From assembly GCA_019638485.1 (NCBI GenBank), contig JAHBTP010000001.1, positions 186,001-250,000 of the forward strand: DNA of 64,000 nt, given 5' to 3'. The notes under the pieces were generated by a model that had not been told where the DNA came from, ran no database searches, and saw nothing but the letters and a program-made list of their open reading frames with translations. The stretch's first letter is position 1, and each line of letters opens with the position of its first letter. Both the position numbers and the translations under genes were made by a program. The DNA is from Ferruginibacter sp. Its GTDB lineage: Bacteria > Bacteroidota > Bacteroidia > Chitinophagales > Chitinophagaceae. Positions 44,751-53,843 of the stretch are shown here, in pieces.

Positions 44751-45178
44751 ATGGCTAACAGGTATTATTCTTGTATTGTTTTCATCTTTGATGTTTAAAA
44801 GGCTTACTCGTAGCAATAAGTATTTTGGCAGGTATTTTTCTTTAAAATTTCTGTGGCTATAAGGGGTGTTAATTATGGCCATTGAAAAAGCCAATACGTA
44901 TAATGGTATTGGCTTTAAAAGAATGTTAGCGGAAACTCTAAAAATTAAAACACCTGACACACAACCCGGGACAGGTAAGTGCTTTGGCTGGTTACGACTT
45001 TATACAAATGGATACAGCAACTGGACACGGGCGAAGAAGGGCAACCGGTAATATGGTATTGCCGCAATGGGGGGAGTGCTTCTATGAAACTATTGTGCTT
45101 AAACGAACGGTAGTGCATCTATTGAACATTTGTACAAAAAATCAACCACTGCGGCAATACCCGAAACGATATCCGCCA
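44751..45178. other. Gene-free stretch with inverted repeat
   Basis: No credible gene. It contains a 16-base inverted repeat with one mismatch, GGTATTGCCGCAATGG (45055-45070) and CCACTGCGGCAATACC (45146-45161), spaced by 75 bases and lying just past the end of aconitase. It could be a structured terminator or 3' element for the aconitase mRNA, or the remains of a repeat. Confidence 0.4.
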
Positions 45179-47452
45179 TTAATTTGCAGATGCAAAGTCT
45201 CTGCGAATAATATTTAATGCACCACCGGCTTTAAACCATTCAATTTGCTGCTGATTATAGGTATGGTTAACCAATATCTCATCCTTTGTATTGTTTTCGT
45301 GATGCAACACCACTTTTAATGGTTGTCCGGGTGTAAATGTGGTTAATCCAATTACCTCAATAGTGTCATTTTCTTGTATTTTATCATAGTCAGATTTTTC
45401 AGCGAAAGTAAGCGCCAGCATACCTTGCTTCTTCAAATTAGTTTCGTGGATACGTGCAAATGATTTTACAATAACAGCACGTACACCCAGGTGTCTGGGT
45501 TCCATTGCCGCATGTTCACGTGATGACCCTTCGCCATAATTTTCGTCTCCAACAACAACAGATCCCACGCCTGCTGCTTTATATGCACGTTGAGTTGCAG
45601 GTACCGTTCCATATTCACCGGTAAGTTGATTCTTTACATAATCAGTTCGGTCATTAAAGAAATTAACTGCACCAATCAGTAAATTATTGCTGATATTATC
45701 TAAATGACCACGGAAGCGTAGCCACGGGCCTGCCATTGAAATATGATCGGTAGTACATTTACCTTTTGCTTTAATGAGTAATTTCATTTCACTAAGATCT
45801 TTGCCTTCCCATGGTGCGAAAGGCTCGAGTAATTGAAGACGCTTACTTGTCGGAGAAACGATTACCTGCACATTGCTTCCATCCTCAGCGGGAGCTTGAA
45901 ATCCACGATCTTCCACTGAGAACCCATTAACCGGTAACTCAGTTCCAACCGGTGGGTCTAACTTCACTTGCTCACCTTTTTCATTCATTAGCGTATCTGT
46001 AATTGGATTGAAATCTAATCTGCCTGCAATAGCCATAGCGGTTACCATTTCCGGTGAGCCAACAAAGGCAAACGTATTAGGATTACCATCTGCGCGTTTG
46101 GCAAAGTTTCTGTTAAAGCTATGCACAATGGTATTTTTTTCTTTTTTTTCTGCGCCCATGCGAGCCCACATTCCAATGCAGGGGCCACAGGCGTTGGCAA
46201 AAACAGTGGCGCCAATTTCGTCGAATACTTTCAAAAATCCATCTCTTTCAATAGTAAATCGTACTTGTTCTGAGCCGGGCGTTATGGTAAAATCGGATTT
46301 TAATTTCAGGCCCTTTTCCGCTACTTGTTTTGCGATACTAACACTACGGCTTATGTCTTCATAAGAGGAATTAGTGCAACTTCCAATTAGGCCTACTTCA
46401 ATTTTCATTGGCCATCCATTAGCTGCGGCTACTTCTTTCATTTTTGAAATAGGGGTAGCTAGGTCAGGAGTGAATGGACCGTTGAGATGTGGTTCTAATT
46501 CATTTAGGTTTATTTCTATTACCTGATTGAAATATTTTTGTGGGTTAGCATAAACCTCATCATCTCCGGTGAGGTGTTCTTTTATATTATCTGCAAGTGA
46601 AGCTATGTCTTCTCTGCCTGTAGCCTTAAGGTAGCGCCTCAAGGTGTCATCATATCCGAAGATGGAAGTAGTAGCCCCTATTTCAGCACCCATATTACAT
46701 ATCGTTCCTTTTCCGGTGCAGCTAAAACTTTTTGCACCATCTCCAAAATATTCTACAATTGCGCCTGTTCCACCTTTAACGGTGAGCAATCCGGCAACTT
46801 TTAAGATAACATCTTTTGGTGAAGTCCAGCCGTTAAGCTTTCCCGTTAGTTTAACACCAATTAATTTAGGCATTTTTAATTCCCACGGCAAACCAGCCAT
46901 AACATCACAAGCATCAGCGCCGCCAACCCCAATGGCAATCATGCCAAGACCACCTGCATTTACTGTATGGCTATCTGTTCCTATCATCATTCCGCCGGGA
47001 AAGGCATAATTCTCTAAAACCACCTGATGAATAATTCCGGCACCTGGCTTCCAGAATCCAATACCATATTTATTTGAAACGGAAGCCAAGAAATCATATA
47101 CCTCACTACTTTCATTAATCGCCCGAGAGAGGTCATCTTTGCTATTATCCCTCGCTTCAATAAGATGGTCGCAGTGAACTGTGCTGGGTACAGCAACTTT
47201 TGTTCTGCCAGACTGCATAAACTGTAAAAGTGCCATTTGGGCTGTTGCATCTTGCATGGCTACACGGTCCGGTGAAAATTCAACATACGAGCTACCGCGT
47301 GTGTATGATTCAGTTGCCTCGTCTTGCCAAAGATGGGTGTAAAGAATTTTTTCTGTTAAAGTAAGCGGATGGTTTACCACCTTGCGAATAACTGTTAAGC
47401 GAGATGAAAAGTTTTCATAAACCTTTCTAATCATTTCAATATCAAAAGCCAT
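45179..47452 (-). CDS. acn: Aconitate hydratase
   Basis: 757 residues. The [4Fe-4S] cluster cysteines lie in [10 protein letters not shown] and ACGPCIGMW. The substrate-binding C-terminal segment includes [17 protein letters not shown] and the arginine region RGHLDN. It belongs to the mitochondrial-type aconitase branch of standard length. It converts citrate to isocitrate in the TCA cycle. A TAATTTTG element is upstream. Confidence 0.96.
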   Translation of the reverse strand: MAFDIEMIRKVYENFSSRLTVIRKVVNHPLTLTEKILYTHLWQDEATESYTRGSSYVEFSPDRVAMQDATAQMALLQFMQSGRTKVAVPSTVHCDHLIEARDNSKDDLSRAINESSEVYDFLASVSNKYGIGFWKPGAGIIHQVVLENYAFPGGMMIGTDSHTVNAGGLGMIAIGVGGADACDVMAGLPWELKMPKLIGVKLTGKLNGWTSPKDVILKVAGLLTVKGGTGAIVEYFGDGAKSFSCTGKGTICNMGAEIGATTSIFGYDDTLRRYLKATGREDIASLADNIKEHLTGDDEVYANPQKYFNQVIEINLNELEPHLNGPFTPDLATPISKMKEVAAANGWPMKIEVGLIGSCTNSSYEDISRSVSIAKQVAEKGLKLKSDFTITPGSEQVRFTIERDGFLKVFDEIGATVFANACGPCIGMWARMGAEKKEKNTIVHSFNRNFAKRADGNPNTFAFVGSPEMVTAMAIAGRLDFNPITDTLMNEKGEQVKLDPPVGTELPVNGFSVEDRGFQAPAEDGSNVQVIVSPTSKRLQLLEPFAPWEGKDLSEMKLLIKAKGKCTTDHISMAGPWLRFRGHLDNISNNLLIGAVNFFNDRTDYVKNQLTGEYGTVPATQRAYKAAGVGSVVVGDENYGEGSSREHAAMEPRHLGVRAVIVKSFARIHETNLKKQGMLALTFAEKSDYDKIQENDTIEVIGLTTFTPGQPLKVVLHHENNTKDEILVNHTYNQQQIEWFKAGGALNIIRRDFASAN

Positions 47453-47520
47453 GGATATTTTTTTAGCTTGGATAATAAAAAAAATGGAGTAATTATAATC
47501 TACTCATTTTCAATTTGGCG

Positions 47521-47528
47521 CAAAATTA
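47521..47528 (-). promoter_or_regulatory. -7 promoter element for aconitase
   Basis: On the minus strand it reads TAATTTTG, matching TAnnTTTG, 68 bases upstream of the aconitase start. Confidence 0.5.
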
Positions 47529-47592
47529 ATCAAATCCATCTTCTTTAACATTGAAAATAATGTGTATTTTTAGCTTAGTACACTTAAAAAAC

Positions 47593-47811
47593 ATGAACAA
47601 ATTAAGAGGATTTATTGAGTGGCAGGTGTTTGGAGTTTGTTCGGCTATAGGTGAGAAAATGGGAGTTGCCACCTCCACCATTAGGAAGTATTTTATTTAT
47701 ATTTCATTTCTTACGATGGGGTCGCCGGTGGTTATCTATTTATTTGTTGCTTTTTGGCTGAATATTAAGCACTACATTCTTTCAGCGCGCCGTAACCCAC
47801 TCAATTCTTAA
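47593..47811 (+). CDS. PspC-domain small membrane protein
   Basis: 72 residues from the ATG at 47593; the longer frame adds 14 residues not seen in relatives. It resembles PspC: WQVFGVCSAIGEKMGVATST (helix-turn segment), then a membrane helix (GSPVVIYLFVAFWLNI). PspC-like proteins sense envelope stress or regulate others in the phage-shock response; the role of the short Bacteroidota version is unclear. Converges on kdsA with 2 bases between stops. Confidence 0.75.
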   Translation: MNKLRGFIEWQVFGVCSAIGEKMGVATSTIRKYFIYISFLTMGSPVVIYLFVAFWLNIKHYILSARRNPLNS

Positions 47812-47813
47812 AA

Positions 47814-48635
47814 TCAAAATAGGGCTTTTCTTATTTTAATTAATTTTATTAAGAGTTGTTCTAATTTATCGAGATGGAGCATATTAGCACCATCACTTTT
47901 TGCTAAGGCAGGGTTAGGATGGGTTTCAATAAATAATCCATTAGCACCGGTAGCTATCGCTGCTTTGGCTATTGTTTCAATCATTTGCGGGTTACCGCCG
48001 GTAATTCCTGAAACTTGATTCGGTTGTTGCAATGAATGTGTGCAATCCATTATAACCGGTACATTATGGTTTTGCATCCATGGTATATTTCTAAAATCTA
48101 CAACCAAATCAGTGTATCCAAAACTGTTACCTCTGTCGGTGAGCCAAACTTTTGTATTACCTGCTTTTTTTATTTTTTCTACTGCAAAATGCATAGATGG
48201 TCCACTGAGAAATTGTCCTTTTTTTACGTTCACAATTTTCCCTGTTTTTGCTGCAGCTTCCAACAGGTCACTTTGTCGGCAAAGAAAGGCAGGAATTTGT
48301 AGTACATCAACATAACGAGCAGCAATAGACGCTTCATCATGTGCATGAATATCTGTTAAAACCGGAAGGCTGTACTTCTCACCAATTTTTTTTATTAGTG
48401 TTAAAGCTTGCTCATCACCAATTCCGGTAAAAGATGATGCACTGGTGCGATTTGCTTTTCGATACGAGGCTTTAAAAACATAAGGTATTTTCAGCTTCTT
48501 GCACATAATGCTAATGCGCTCTGCAGTTTCTGTAATAATTTCTTCATTTTCCACCACACACGGCCCGGCAATAAGGAAGAAGTTGTTTTCCGTTAAATCC
48601 TGTCCTTTAAATAGTTCGTTAAAATAATTATCCAT
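47814..48635 (-). CDS. kdsA: 3-deoxy-8-phosphooctulonate (KDO8P) synthase
   Basis: 273 residues. FLIAGPCVVENEE, YVFKASYRKANRTS, DIHAHDEAS and TDRGNSFGYTDLVVDFR are family signatures. It condenses PEP with arabinose-5-phosphate, the first step to KDO for lipid A core. A TAATTTTG -7 element is immediately upstream on this strand. KDO implies a normal Gram-negative LPS. Confidence 0.96.
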   Translation of the reverse strand: MDNYFNELFKGQDLTENNFFLIAGPCVVENEEIITETAERISIMCKKLKIPYVFKASYRKANRTSASSFTGIGDEQALTLIKKIGEKYSLPVLTDIHAHDEASIAARYVDVLQIPAFLCRQSDLLEAAAKTGKIVNVKKGQFLSGPSMHFAVEKIKKAGNTKVWLTDRGNSFGYTDLVVDFRNIPWMQNHNVPVIMDCTHSLQQPNQVSGITGGNPQMIETIAKAAIATGANGLFIETHPNPALAKSDGANMLHLDKLEQLLIKLIKIRKALF

Positions 48636-48639
48636 GTAT

Positions 48640-48647
48640 CAAAATTA
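48640..48647 (-). promoter_or_regulatory. -7 promoter element for kdsA
   Basis: On the minus strand it reads TAATTTTG, matching TAnnTTTG, only 4 bases before the ATG. Confidence 0.5.
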
Positions 48648-48695
48648 ATGTATTCGATTGCTATACTTTAACTTCGTTCTTCAATTTTGCTATTT

Positions 48696-49652
48696 ATGGT
48701 AAAAGATAAGATTTTAGTTATAGGTGCCAGTGGACAAATTGGAGTGGAATTAACCTTGGCATTGCGTAAAATGTATGGCGAAGGGAATGTAATAGCCAGC
48801 GATTTACGAGAACAAAACGAGTTGTTGAAAAATACAGGTCCTTATGTGAGTTTAGATGTAATGAATAAGGAGATGTTGCATGTGCAGGTATTACGGCAAG
48901 GGATAACTCAAATTTATTTGTTGGCTGCGATTTTGTCTGCTACCGGTGAAAAGAATCCCGGTTTGGCATGGCATCTCAATATGGAAGGGCTGTTAAATGT
49001 TTTGGATATTGCAAAAGAGGAATATTTGCACAAAGTATATTGGCCAAGCAGTATAGCTGTATTTGGTCCAACCTCACCTAAGGAATTTTGTCCGCAGCAA
49101 ACTATTATTGAGCCAACAACGGTATATGGCATAAGTAAATATGCAGGTGAGTTTTGGTGCCATTACTATCATTCCCGATTTGGTGTTGATGTACGTAGTT
49201 TACGTTATCCGGGTTTGATAAGTTATAAAAGTGCGCCTGGTGGAGGAACTACAGATTATGCAGTGGAAATGTACCATGCGGCAAAGGAGGGTGAGGATTA
49301 TGAATGTTTTTTAAAAGAGGATACGGCATTACCAATGATGTATATGCCTGATGCAATTAGAGGAACCATTGAATTAATGGAGGCAGAAGCATCTAAAATT
49401 TCAATACGTACTTCCTATAATATTTCAGGAATGAGTTTTTCTCCAAAAGAAATTACCGCATCAATTCAAAAGCAGGTGCCACAATTTAAGGCTACTTATA
49501 AACCGGATTATCGGCAGGATATTGCTGCTACGTGGCCACAGAGTATTGATGATACTGTTGCACGACGAGATTGGCATTGGAAAGCTGATTATGATTTAGA
49601 TGCGATGACAGCAGATATGCTAAAAAATCTGAAGATAGAAAACTTACGTTAG
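48696..49652 (+). CDS. SDR-type L-threonine 3-dehydrogenase-like epimerase/dehydratase
   Basis: About 318 residues from the ATG at 48696. The Rossmann glycine motif is GASGQIG near residue 9 and the catalytic YxxxK is in TVYGISKYAGE. SIAVFGP and RYPGLISYKSAPGGGTTDYAV fit the extended SDR branch that includes bacterial L-threonine 3-dehydrogenase. That enzyme oxidises threonine to 2-amino-3-ketobutyrate with NAD+. The assignment rests on family resemblance; UDP-sugar epimerase is less likely given the R-Y-P-G-L-I-S-Y block. Confidence 0.82.
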   Translation: MVKDKILVIGASGQIGVELTLALRKMYGEGNVIASDLREQNELLKNTGPYVSLDVMNKEMLHVQVLRQGITQIYLLAAILSATGEKNPGLAWHLNMEGLLNVLDIAKEEYLHKVYWPSSIAVFGPTSPKEFCPQQTIIEPTTVYGISKYAGEFWCHYYHSRFGVDVRSLRYPGLISYKSAPGGGTTDYAVEMYHAAKEGEDYECFLKEDTALPMMYMPDAIRGTIELMEAEASKISIRTSYNISGMSFSPKEITASIQKQVPQFKATYKPDYRQDIAATWPQSIDDTVARRDWHWKADYDLDAMTADMLKNLKIENLR

Positions 49653-49725
49653 CATACCTGGTGGTTTGTATTTCGTTCTTTTTTCTACATTTGCATTCTT
49701 CAATGGTTTTTGCCATTAATTAAAA

Positions 49726-49809
49726 GCCCAGATGGCGAAATTGGTAGACGCACTGTGTTCAGGTCGCAGCGTCCGCAAGGATGTGCTGGTTCGAATCCAG
49801 TTCTGGGCA
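49726..49809 (+). tRNA. tRNA-Leu (anticodon CAG)
   Basis: 84 bases. The acceptor stem GCCCAGA (49726-49732) pairs with TCTGGGC (49802-49808), with discriminator A at 49809. The anticodon arm is CTGTG-TTCAGGT-CGCAG with anticodon CAG (Leu). A long variable arm (CGTCC-GCAA-GGATG) and T arm (CTGG-TTCGAAT-CCAG) are present, as expected of a class II tRNA. The terminal CCA is not encoded. tRNA genes like this are common integration sites, and the repeat-rich zone begins right after it. Confidence 0.96.
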
Positions 49810-49810
49810 C

Positions 49811-49845
49811 AAGCGCCTTTTCAAAGCTTGAAGAGGCGCTTATTA
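49811..49845 (+). terminator. Terminator of tRNA-Leu
   Basis: AAGCGCCTTTTCAA (49811-49824) pairs with TTGAAGAGGCGCTT (49828-49841) over 14 bp with one G-T wobble, followed by ATTATTT, one base after the tRNA. Confidence 0.85.
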
Positions 49846-50105
49846 TTTGTGAGCATTGCAAACGTGTTTGCATAAGCGAGCGAATAATAAACGCCTTCAC
49901 CTCTGCGCAGCAAGAGGTGAAAAGGAGTTTGATGCCCCCCCGTAGAACAACTGGATCATGAAATAATCCAGTTTAGGTTGAGCGAATAATAAACGCCTTC
50001 ACCTCTGCGCAGCAAGAGGTGAAAAGGAGTTTGATGCCCCCCCGTAGAACAAATGGATCATGAAATAATCCAGTTTAGGTTGAGCGAATAATAAACGCCT
50101 TCACC
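49834..50105. repeat. 102-bp tandem repeats with palindromes after tRNA-Leu
   Basis: Two full 102-bp units (49878-49979 and 49980-50081) differ by a single base, and a third starts at 50082 and runs 24 bases. Each unit holds a CTTCACCTC/GAGGTGAA hairpin and an AACTGGAT/ATCCAGTT hairpin; the C-to-A change at 50052 breaks the second one in copy 2. The left edge forms a long imperfect inverted repeat (49834-49899) that shares its left arm with the tRNA terminator. The rest of 49810-50286 shows no gene. Confidence 0.9.
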
Positions 50106-50286
50106 ATAGCCTCATAACCTCATTGGCGCCGGGCAAAAAACAGCATACCAATCATCCAATTGCCGAAAATCTATCACCGGAAGGGAAAACCAAATTCCTC
50201 CAATCTTTTAATAATATATTACAAAAAGTGAAATAAATTATTCTTATTGTAAAATAACTCTTACATTTGGTAAAAATAACATTACA

Positions 50287-50754
50287 ATGAAATCAATACT
50301 TCTTCCCCACAAATTTAAAATACCCGGCTGGTTAATCATGATTCCGGCTGCTATTGTTGGATTGGTTCAAATTTTCTCATCCTTAGAAACAATTTCCATT
50401 AATGCCCCGGTATTTGCTATTTATAGTGATGAGATTTTTGGTAAAGCGGTAATGTTTAATATTATACACACCAATATAGCCAACACCATTATTGGCACTT
50501 TGTTTATTACCGGAGCATTGATGGTGGCCTTTTCAAAAGAGAAGCATGAAGATGAATTTATTTCAGGCATTCGTCAATCATCCTTATTGTGGGCAGTGTT
50601 GGTGAATTATCTACTACTGTTATTTGCTTTCCTTTTTATATACGGCACACCATTTTTGAGTATCATGTTATATAATATGTTTACTGTACTGATTATTTTT
50701 ATAGCACGTTTTCATTACGTGCTGTTTCGTAATTCTAAATATTCCGAACAATGA
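50287..50754 (+). CDS. Four-helix membrane protein paired with an XRE regulator
   Basis: 155 residues with four hydrophobic segments (about 15-33, 60-82, 95-120, 125-145) and short polar loops. It is followed by an XRE regulator with a 4-base ATGA overlap. Such membrane-protein/small-XRE pairs recur in Bacteroidota. No function known; the regulator probably controls the pair. It is AT-rich and lies just past the tRNA-linked repeats, consistent with acquired DNA. Confidence 0.7.
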   Translation: MKSILLPHKFKIPGWLIMIPAAIVGLVQIFSSLETISINAPVFAIYSDEIFGKAVMFNIIHTNIANTIIGTLFITGALMVAFSKEKHEDEFISGIRQSSLLWAVLVNYLLLLFAFLFIYGTPFLSIMLYNMFTVLIIFIARFHYVLFRNSKYSEQ

Positions 50755-50951
50755 AAAATACCATAAAAGTTCAGCGTGCAATTCATAATTTCACTCAGGA
50801 GGAATTGGCAAAAAAAATTGGTGTTTCCAGGCAAACCATTAATACCATGGAAGCAAATAAGTATGTACCTTCCACTCTGTTGGCATTGAAACTTGCACGG
50901 TTGTTTGGCCGCTCTGTAGAAGATATTTTTATTTTGGAAGAGAATGATTAA
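50751..50951 (+). CDS. Small XRE-family transcriptional regulator
   Basis: 66 residues, a bare Cro/C1-type helix-turn-helix: FTQEELAKKIGVSRQTINTME (about 14-34) is the recognition segment, followed by LALKLARLFGRSVEDIFI. It has no extra domain. Coupled to the upstream membrane protein, it probably represses the pair's expression. Confidence 0.88.
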   Translation: MKNTIKVQRAIHNFTQEELAKKIGVSRQTINTMEANKYVPSTLLALKLARLFGRSVEDIFILEEND

Positions 50952-50969
50952 TCATCCTGAAAAATAATA

Positions 50970-52220
50970 ATGAAAAATCTCATTCCCTTTTTTTTTAAAA
51001 AGATAATTATAAAGTATCTGTTTCTAATCGTTATCATTTTCCCTTCGGGGCCCAATGGTTTGAATGCACAGAATCCTAAAGCTATATTAGCAAAGTCTTT
51101 TAAGAAGTGTCAGTCTGTAAAATCAGGATATTATAATATGACAATGTATTTCAAGCCTTCGGTAATGGTGGACACTATAGTTTATAATTCTGAATCCAAT
51201 TTTCAAAAGGTGCCTGATGACTCTCTCTTTCACCAATTTTTTCATTATTGTGAGTTTAAGAGTGGAAAAAAGATTGGCGAAAAGATATATAATGGAACCG
51301 AACTGATTAAGATTGACAACAACGAATTAAGTTACACAGTTTTTACTGTTTCTGATTGGAAGAAAGATATTTTGAGTGATATGGGTTATTACCATTTTTT
51401 TACGCCTGTTACATCACAAAAATCTTACCCTTATCCTAACAGTTTTGATGTTAATCACTCCGATCTTATCTATACTTATGTTGGAAAAGAAAAGGTCAAT
51501 AGTAAATGGTGCGACCATATAATGGTTGACATGGGTGTTGTGGAAACTCGATTTGGAACAATGAAGCGAGAGATAAATTTTTGGATTTCACGCGTAGATA
51601 AGATTCCTCTTCAAGTAACAACGAAGTATGACATAACAGACTTGGGGGATACGGGAGTTCAGTTTCAAAAGATGATTTTAAATAAATACAAACTGAGTAG
51701 CGGCATAGAAAATAAAATTCAATTGGGTATAGCTCAAATACCTCAAAATTATAAGAGGAAAGTTGTAGATATATCTAAAAAAGTTCAATTGCTTCCTAAT
51801 GATACTCCGGCACCCGATTGGACCTTAGCATCCCTTAATGGAGGAGATTTGCGTTTAACAGACTTGAAAGGTAAACTGGTTCTTATTGATTTTTTCTTTA
51901 AAGCCTGCCCTCCATGCAAGCATGCTATGCCGGGCCTTCAGCAACTGTATGAAAGATATTCTTCGCGTGGGCTGGAGATTGTAGGGATTGATCCGGTTGA
52001 TATAGAAAACCCTGAGAAGTTGACTATGTTTCTCCAAAAAATGGGTGTTGGCTATACTGTCCTTTTGGATAAGTTAAGAACAACCACAGATCAATATAAG
52101 GTTATAGGATTCCCAACTCAATATCTGATAGATCGTTCGGGAAAAATCCTATACTCTAATGTTGGTTGGACGGAAGAGGATGAGAAGGCTTTGGAGGAAA
52201 TTATTTTACAGAATTTGTGA
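50970..52220 (+). CDS. Exported TlpA-like thioredoxin protein
   Basis: 416 residues with a signal or membrane anchor near the N-terminus. The first ~270 residues are an N-terminal domain of unknown type. The C-terminal ~150 residues are a thioredoxin-fold domain of the TlpA/AhpC-TSA class with the redox motif CPPC (KACPPCKHAMPG), cis-Pro in GFPTQYLI, and LIDFFFKACPPC. It is probably a periplasmic thiol-disulfide reductant. It lies immediately after the XRE pair, but need not be functionally linked. Confidence 0.85.
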   Translation: MKNLIPFFFKKIIIKYLFLIVIIFPSGPNGLNAQNPKAILAKSFKKCQSVKSGYYNMTMYFKPSVMVDTIVYNSESNFQKVPDDSLFHQFFHYCEFKSGKKIGEKIYNGTELIKIDNNELSYTVFTVSDWKKDILSDMGYYHFFTPVTSQKSYPYPNSFDVNHSDLIYTYVGKEKVNSKWCDHIMVDMGVVETRFGTMKREINFWISRVDKIPLQVTTKYDITDLGDTGVQFQKMILNKYKLSSGIENKIQLGIAQIPQNYKRKVVDISKKVQLLPNDTPAPDWTLASLNGGDLRLTDLKGKLVLIDFFFKACPPCKHAMPGLQQLYERYSSRGLEIVGIDPVDIENPEKLTMFLQKMGVGYTVLLDKLRTTTDQYKVIGFPTQYLIDRSGKILYSNVGWTEEDEKALEEIILQNL

Positions 52221-52442
52221 AAGAATAGGCTTAATAGAAGATACCTCTAAATTTCCAACTCCGGCATTATTCACTTGTCTAAATATAATTTCACTTTTTC
52301 ATAATTTCTGTATCGATAAATATATTACCCTACGAGCGTCTTTTCGATTAGTTCTCTCCGCGCTAAAATTGACCAATCGAGAGGCATGCTATTCTTCAGA
52401 ACCACCAGGAAACAGGCACCGATTAAATAATAATAATTTCAT
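52221..52442. other. Gene-free AT-rich stretch
   Basis: No convincing gene; the ORFs here are short and lack family resemblance. It leads into the tandem repeat array. Confidence 0.5.
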
Positions 52443-53811
52443 GTATCCGTAACAGTTATAACCCATAAATGCGTCATTTGGGGTATTGTTTTGCGGTTTA
52501 AAATTATCGAACTTTGAATTGGGGTCAGCGGGACGCTGACCCCGGGCAATAACAGGGTTTATCTCCAGGTTGTAACAGGGTTTGTTCCCGGGCAGTAACA
52601 GGGAGGGGTATGGGTTCAGCGGGCGTATCACCAAACCCGGAGCAATTGTGATGCAGGTTTATTTCTCTGCTACATGAGGGGCCATTTATACCACTAAATT
52701 ATCTCCTACCGATTTCACTAATTTTTGCCGATATTGTCTCTGCCTCCATTTGCATAATCAACGAATAGAAGGCAGTGAAGTAGTTAGTTATTAGTTATTA
52801 ATGAGGAGTGGGGAATTTGGATCTTAGCTTGCTTAAAAAAAACGGGTATTCGTAACAGTTATAACCCATAAATGCGTCATTTGGGGTATTGTTTTGCGGT
52901 TTAAAATTATCGAACTTTGAATTGGGGTCAGCGGGACGCTGACCCCGGGCAATAACGGGGTTTATCTCCAGGTTGTAACAGGGTTTGTTCCCGGGCAGTA
53001 ACAGGGAGGGGTATGGGTTCAGCGGGCGTATCACCAAACCCGGAGCAATTGTGATGCAGGTTTATTTCTCTGCTACATGAGGGGCCATTTATATCACTAA
53101 ATTATCTCCTACCGATTTCACTAATTTTTGCCGATATTGTCTCTGCCTCCATTTGCATAATCAACGAATAGAAGGCAGTGAAGTAGTTAGTTATTAGTTA
53201 TTAATGAGGAGTGGAGAATTTGGATCTTAGCTTGCTTAAAAAAACGGGTATTCGTAACAGTTATAACCCATAAATGCGTCATTTGGGGTATTGTTTTGCG
53301 GTTTAAAATTATCGAACTTTGAATTGGGGTCAGCGGGACGCTGACCCCGGGCAATAACAGGGTTTATCTCCAGGTTGTAACAGGGTTTGTTCCCGGGCAG
53401 TAACAGGGAGGGGTATGGGTTCAGCGGGCGTATCACCAAACCCGGAGCAATTGTGATGCAGGTTTATTTCTCTGCTACATGAGGGGCCATTTATACCACT
53501 AAATTATCTCCTACCGATTTCACTAATTTTTGCCGATATTGTCTCTGCCTCCATTTGCATAATCAACGAATAGAAGGCAGTGAAGTAGTTAGTTATTAGT
53601 TATTAATGAGGAGTGGGGAATTTGGATCTTAGCTTGCTTAAAAAAAACGGGTATTCGTAACAGTTATGACCCATAAATGCGTCATTTGGGGTATTGTTTT
53701 GCGGTTTAAAATTATCGAACTTTGAATTGGGGTCAGCGGGACGCTGACCCCGGGCAATAACAGGGTTTATCTCCAGGTTGTAACAGGGTTTGTTCCCGGG
53801 CAGTAACAGGG
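52443..53811. repeat. Tandem array of a ~403-bp unit (about 3.4 copies)
   Basis: Units begin at the CGTAACAG landmark: 52448, 52851, 53253 and 53656 (partial, ending at 53811). They differ by only a few bases. Each contains a perfect 10-bp hairpin GGGGTCAGCG-GGA-CGCTGACCCC (52521, 52924, 53326, 53729), two or three imperfect 23-bp subrepeats with TAACAGGG cores, and a conserved 5' block CGTAACAGTTATAACCCATA. Minus-strand frames in each unit are identical copies and are not taken as genes. High identity implies recent amplification; an assembly artefact is possible. Confidence 0.93.
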
Positions 53812-53843
53812 TCTATCTCCGGGAAGTAATACAAAAACTAGGG
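53752..53843. repeat. Nested 23-bp tandem repeats
   Basis: Four 23-base units: 53752-53774, 53775-53797, 53798-53820 and 53821-53843. The first three share the TAACAGGG core and a TTCCC/TCTCC end; the fourth is degenerate. The same two or three units occur in each 403-bp copy. Confidence 0.8.

Noticed and set aside
44866..45217. Small plus-strand frames before aconitase end
   Set aside because: No start context or domain; overlap the inverted repeat and aconitase.
49776..49982. att site direct repeat of the tRNA 3' end in the 102-bp unit
   Set aside because: Only AATCCAGTT is shared; too short to claim an att site.
49878..50105. CRISPR array
   Set aside because: Repeats are 102 bases with no unique spacers between them and no cas genes nearby.
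52389..53439. Three identical minus-strand frames of 67-81 residues in the repeat units
   Set aside because: They are copies of one repeat, cross the perfect hairpin and have no domain resemblance; the identity comes from the DNA repeat.
52443..53811. CRISPR or phage-related array
   Set aside because: Unit size is 403 bases and there are no variable spacers; no cas or phage genes are seen.
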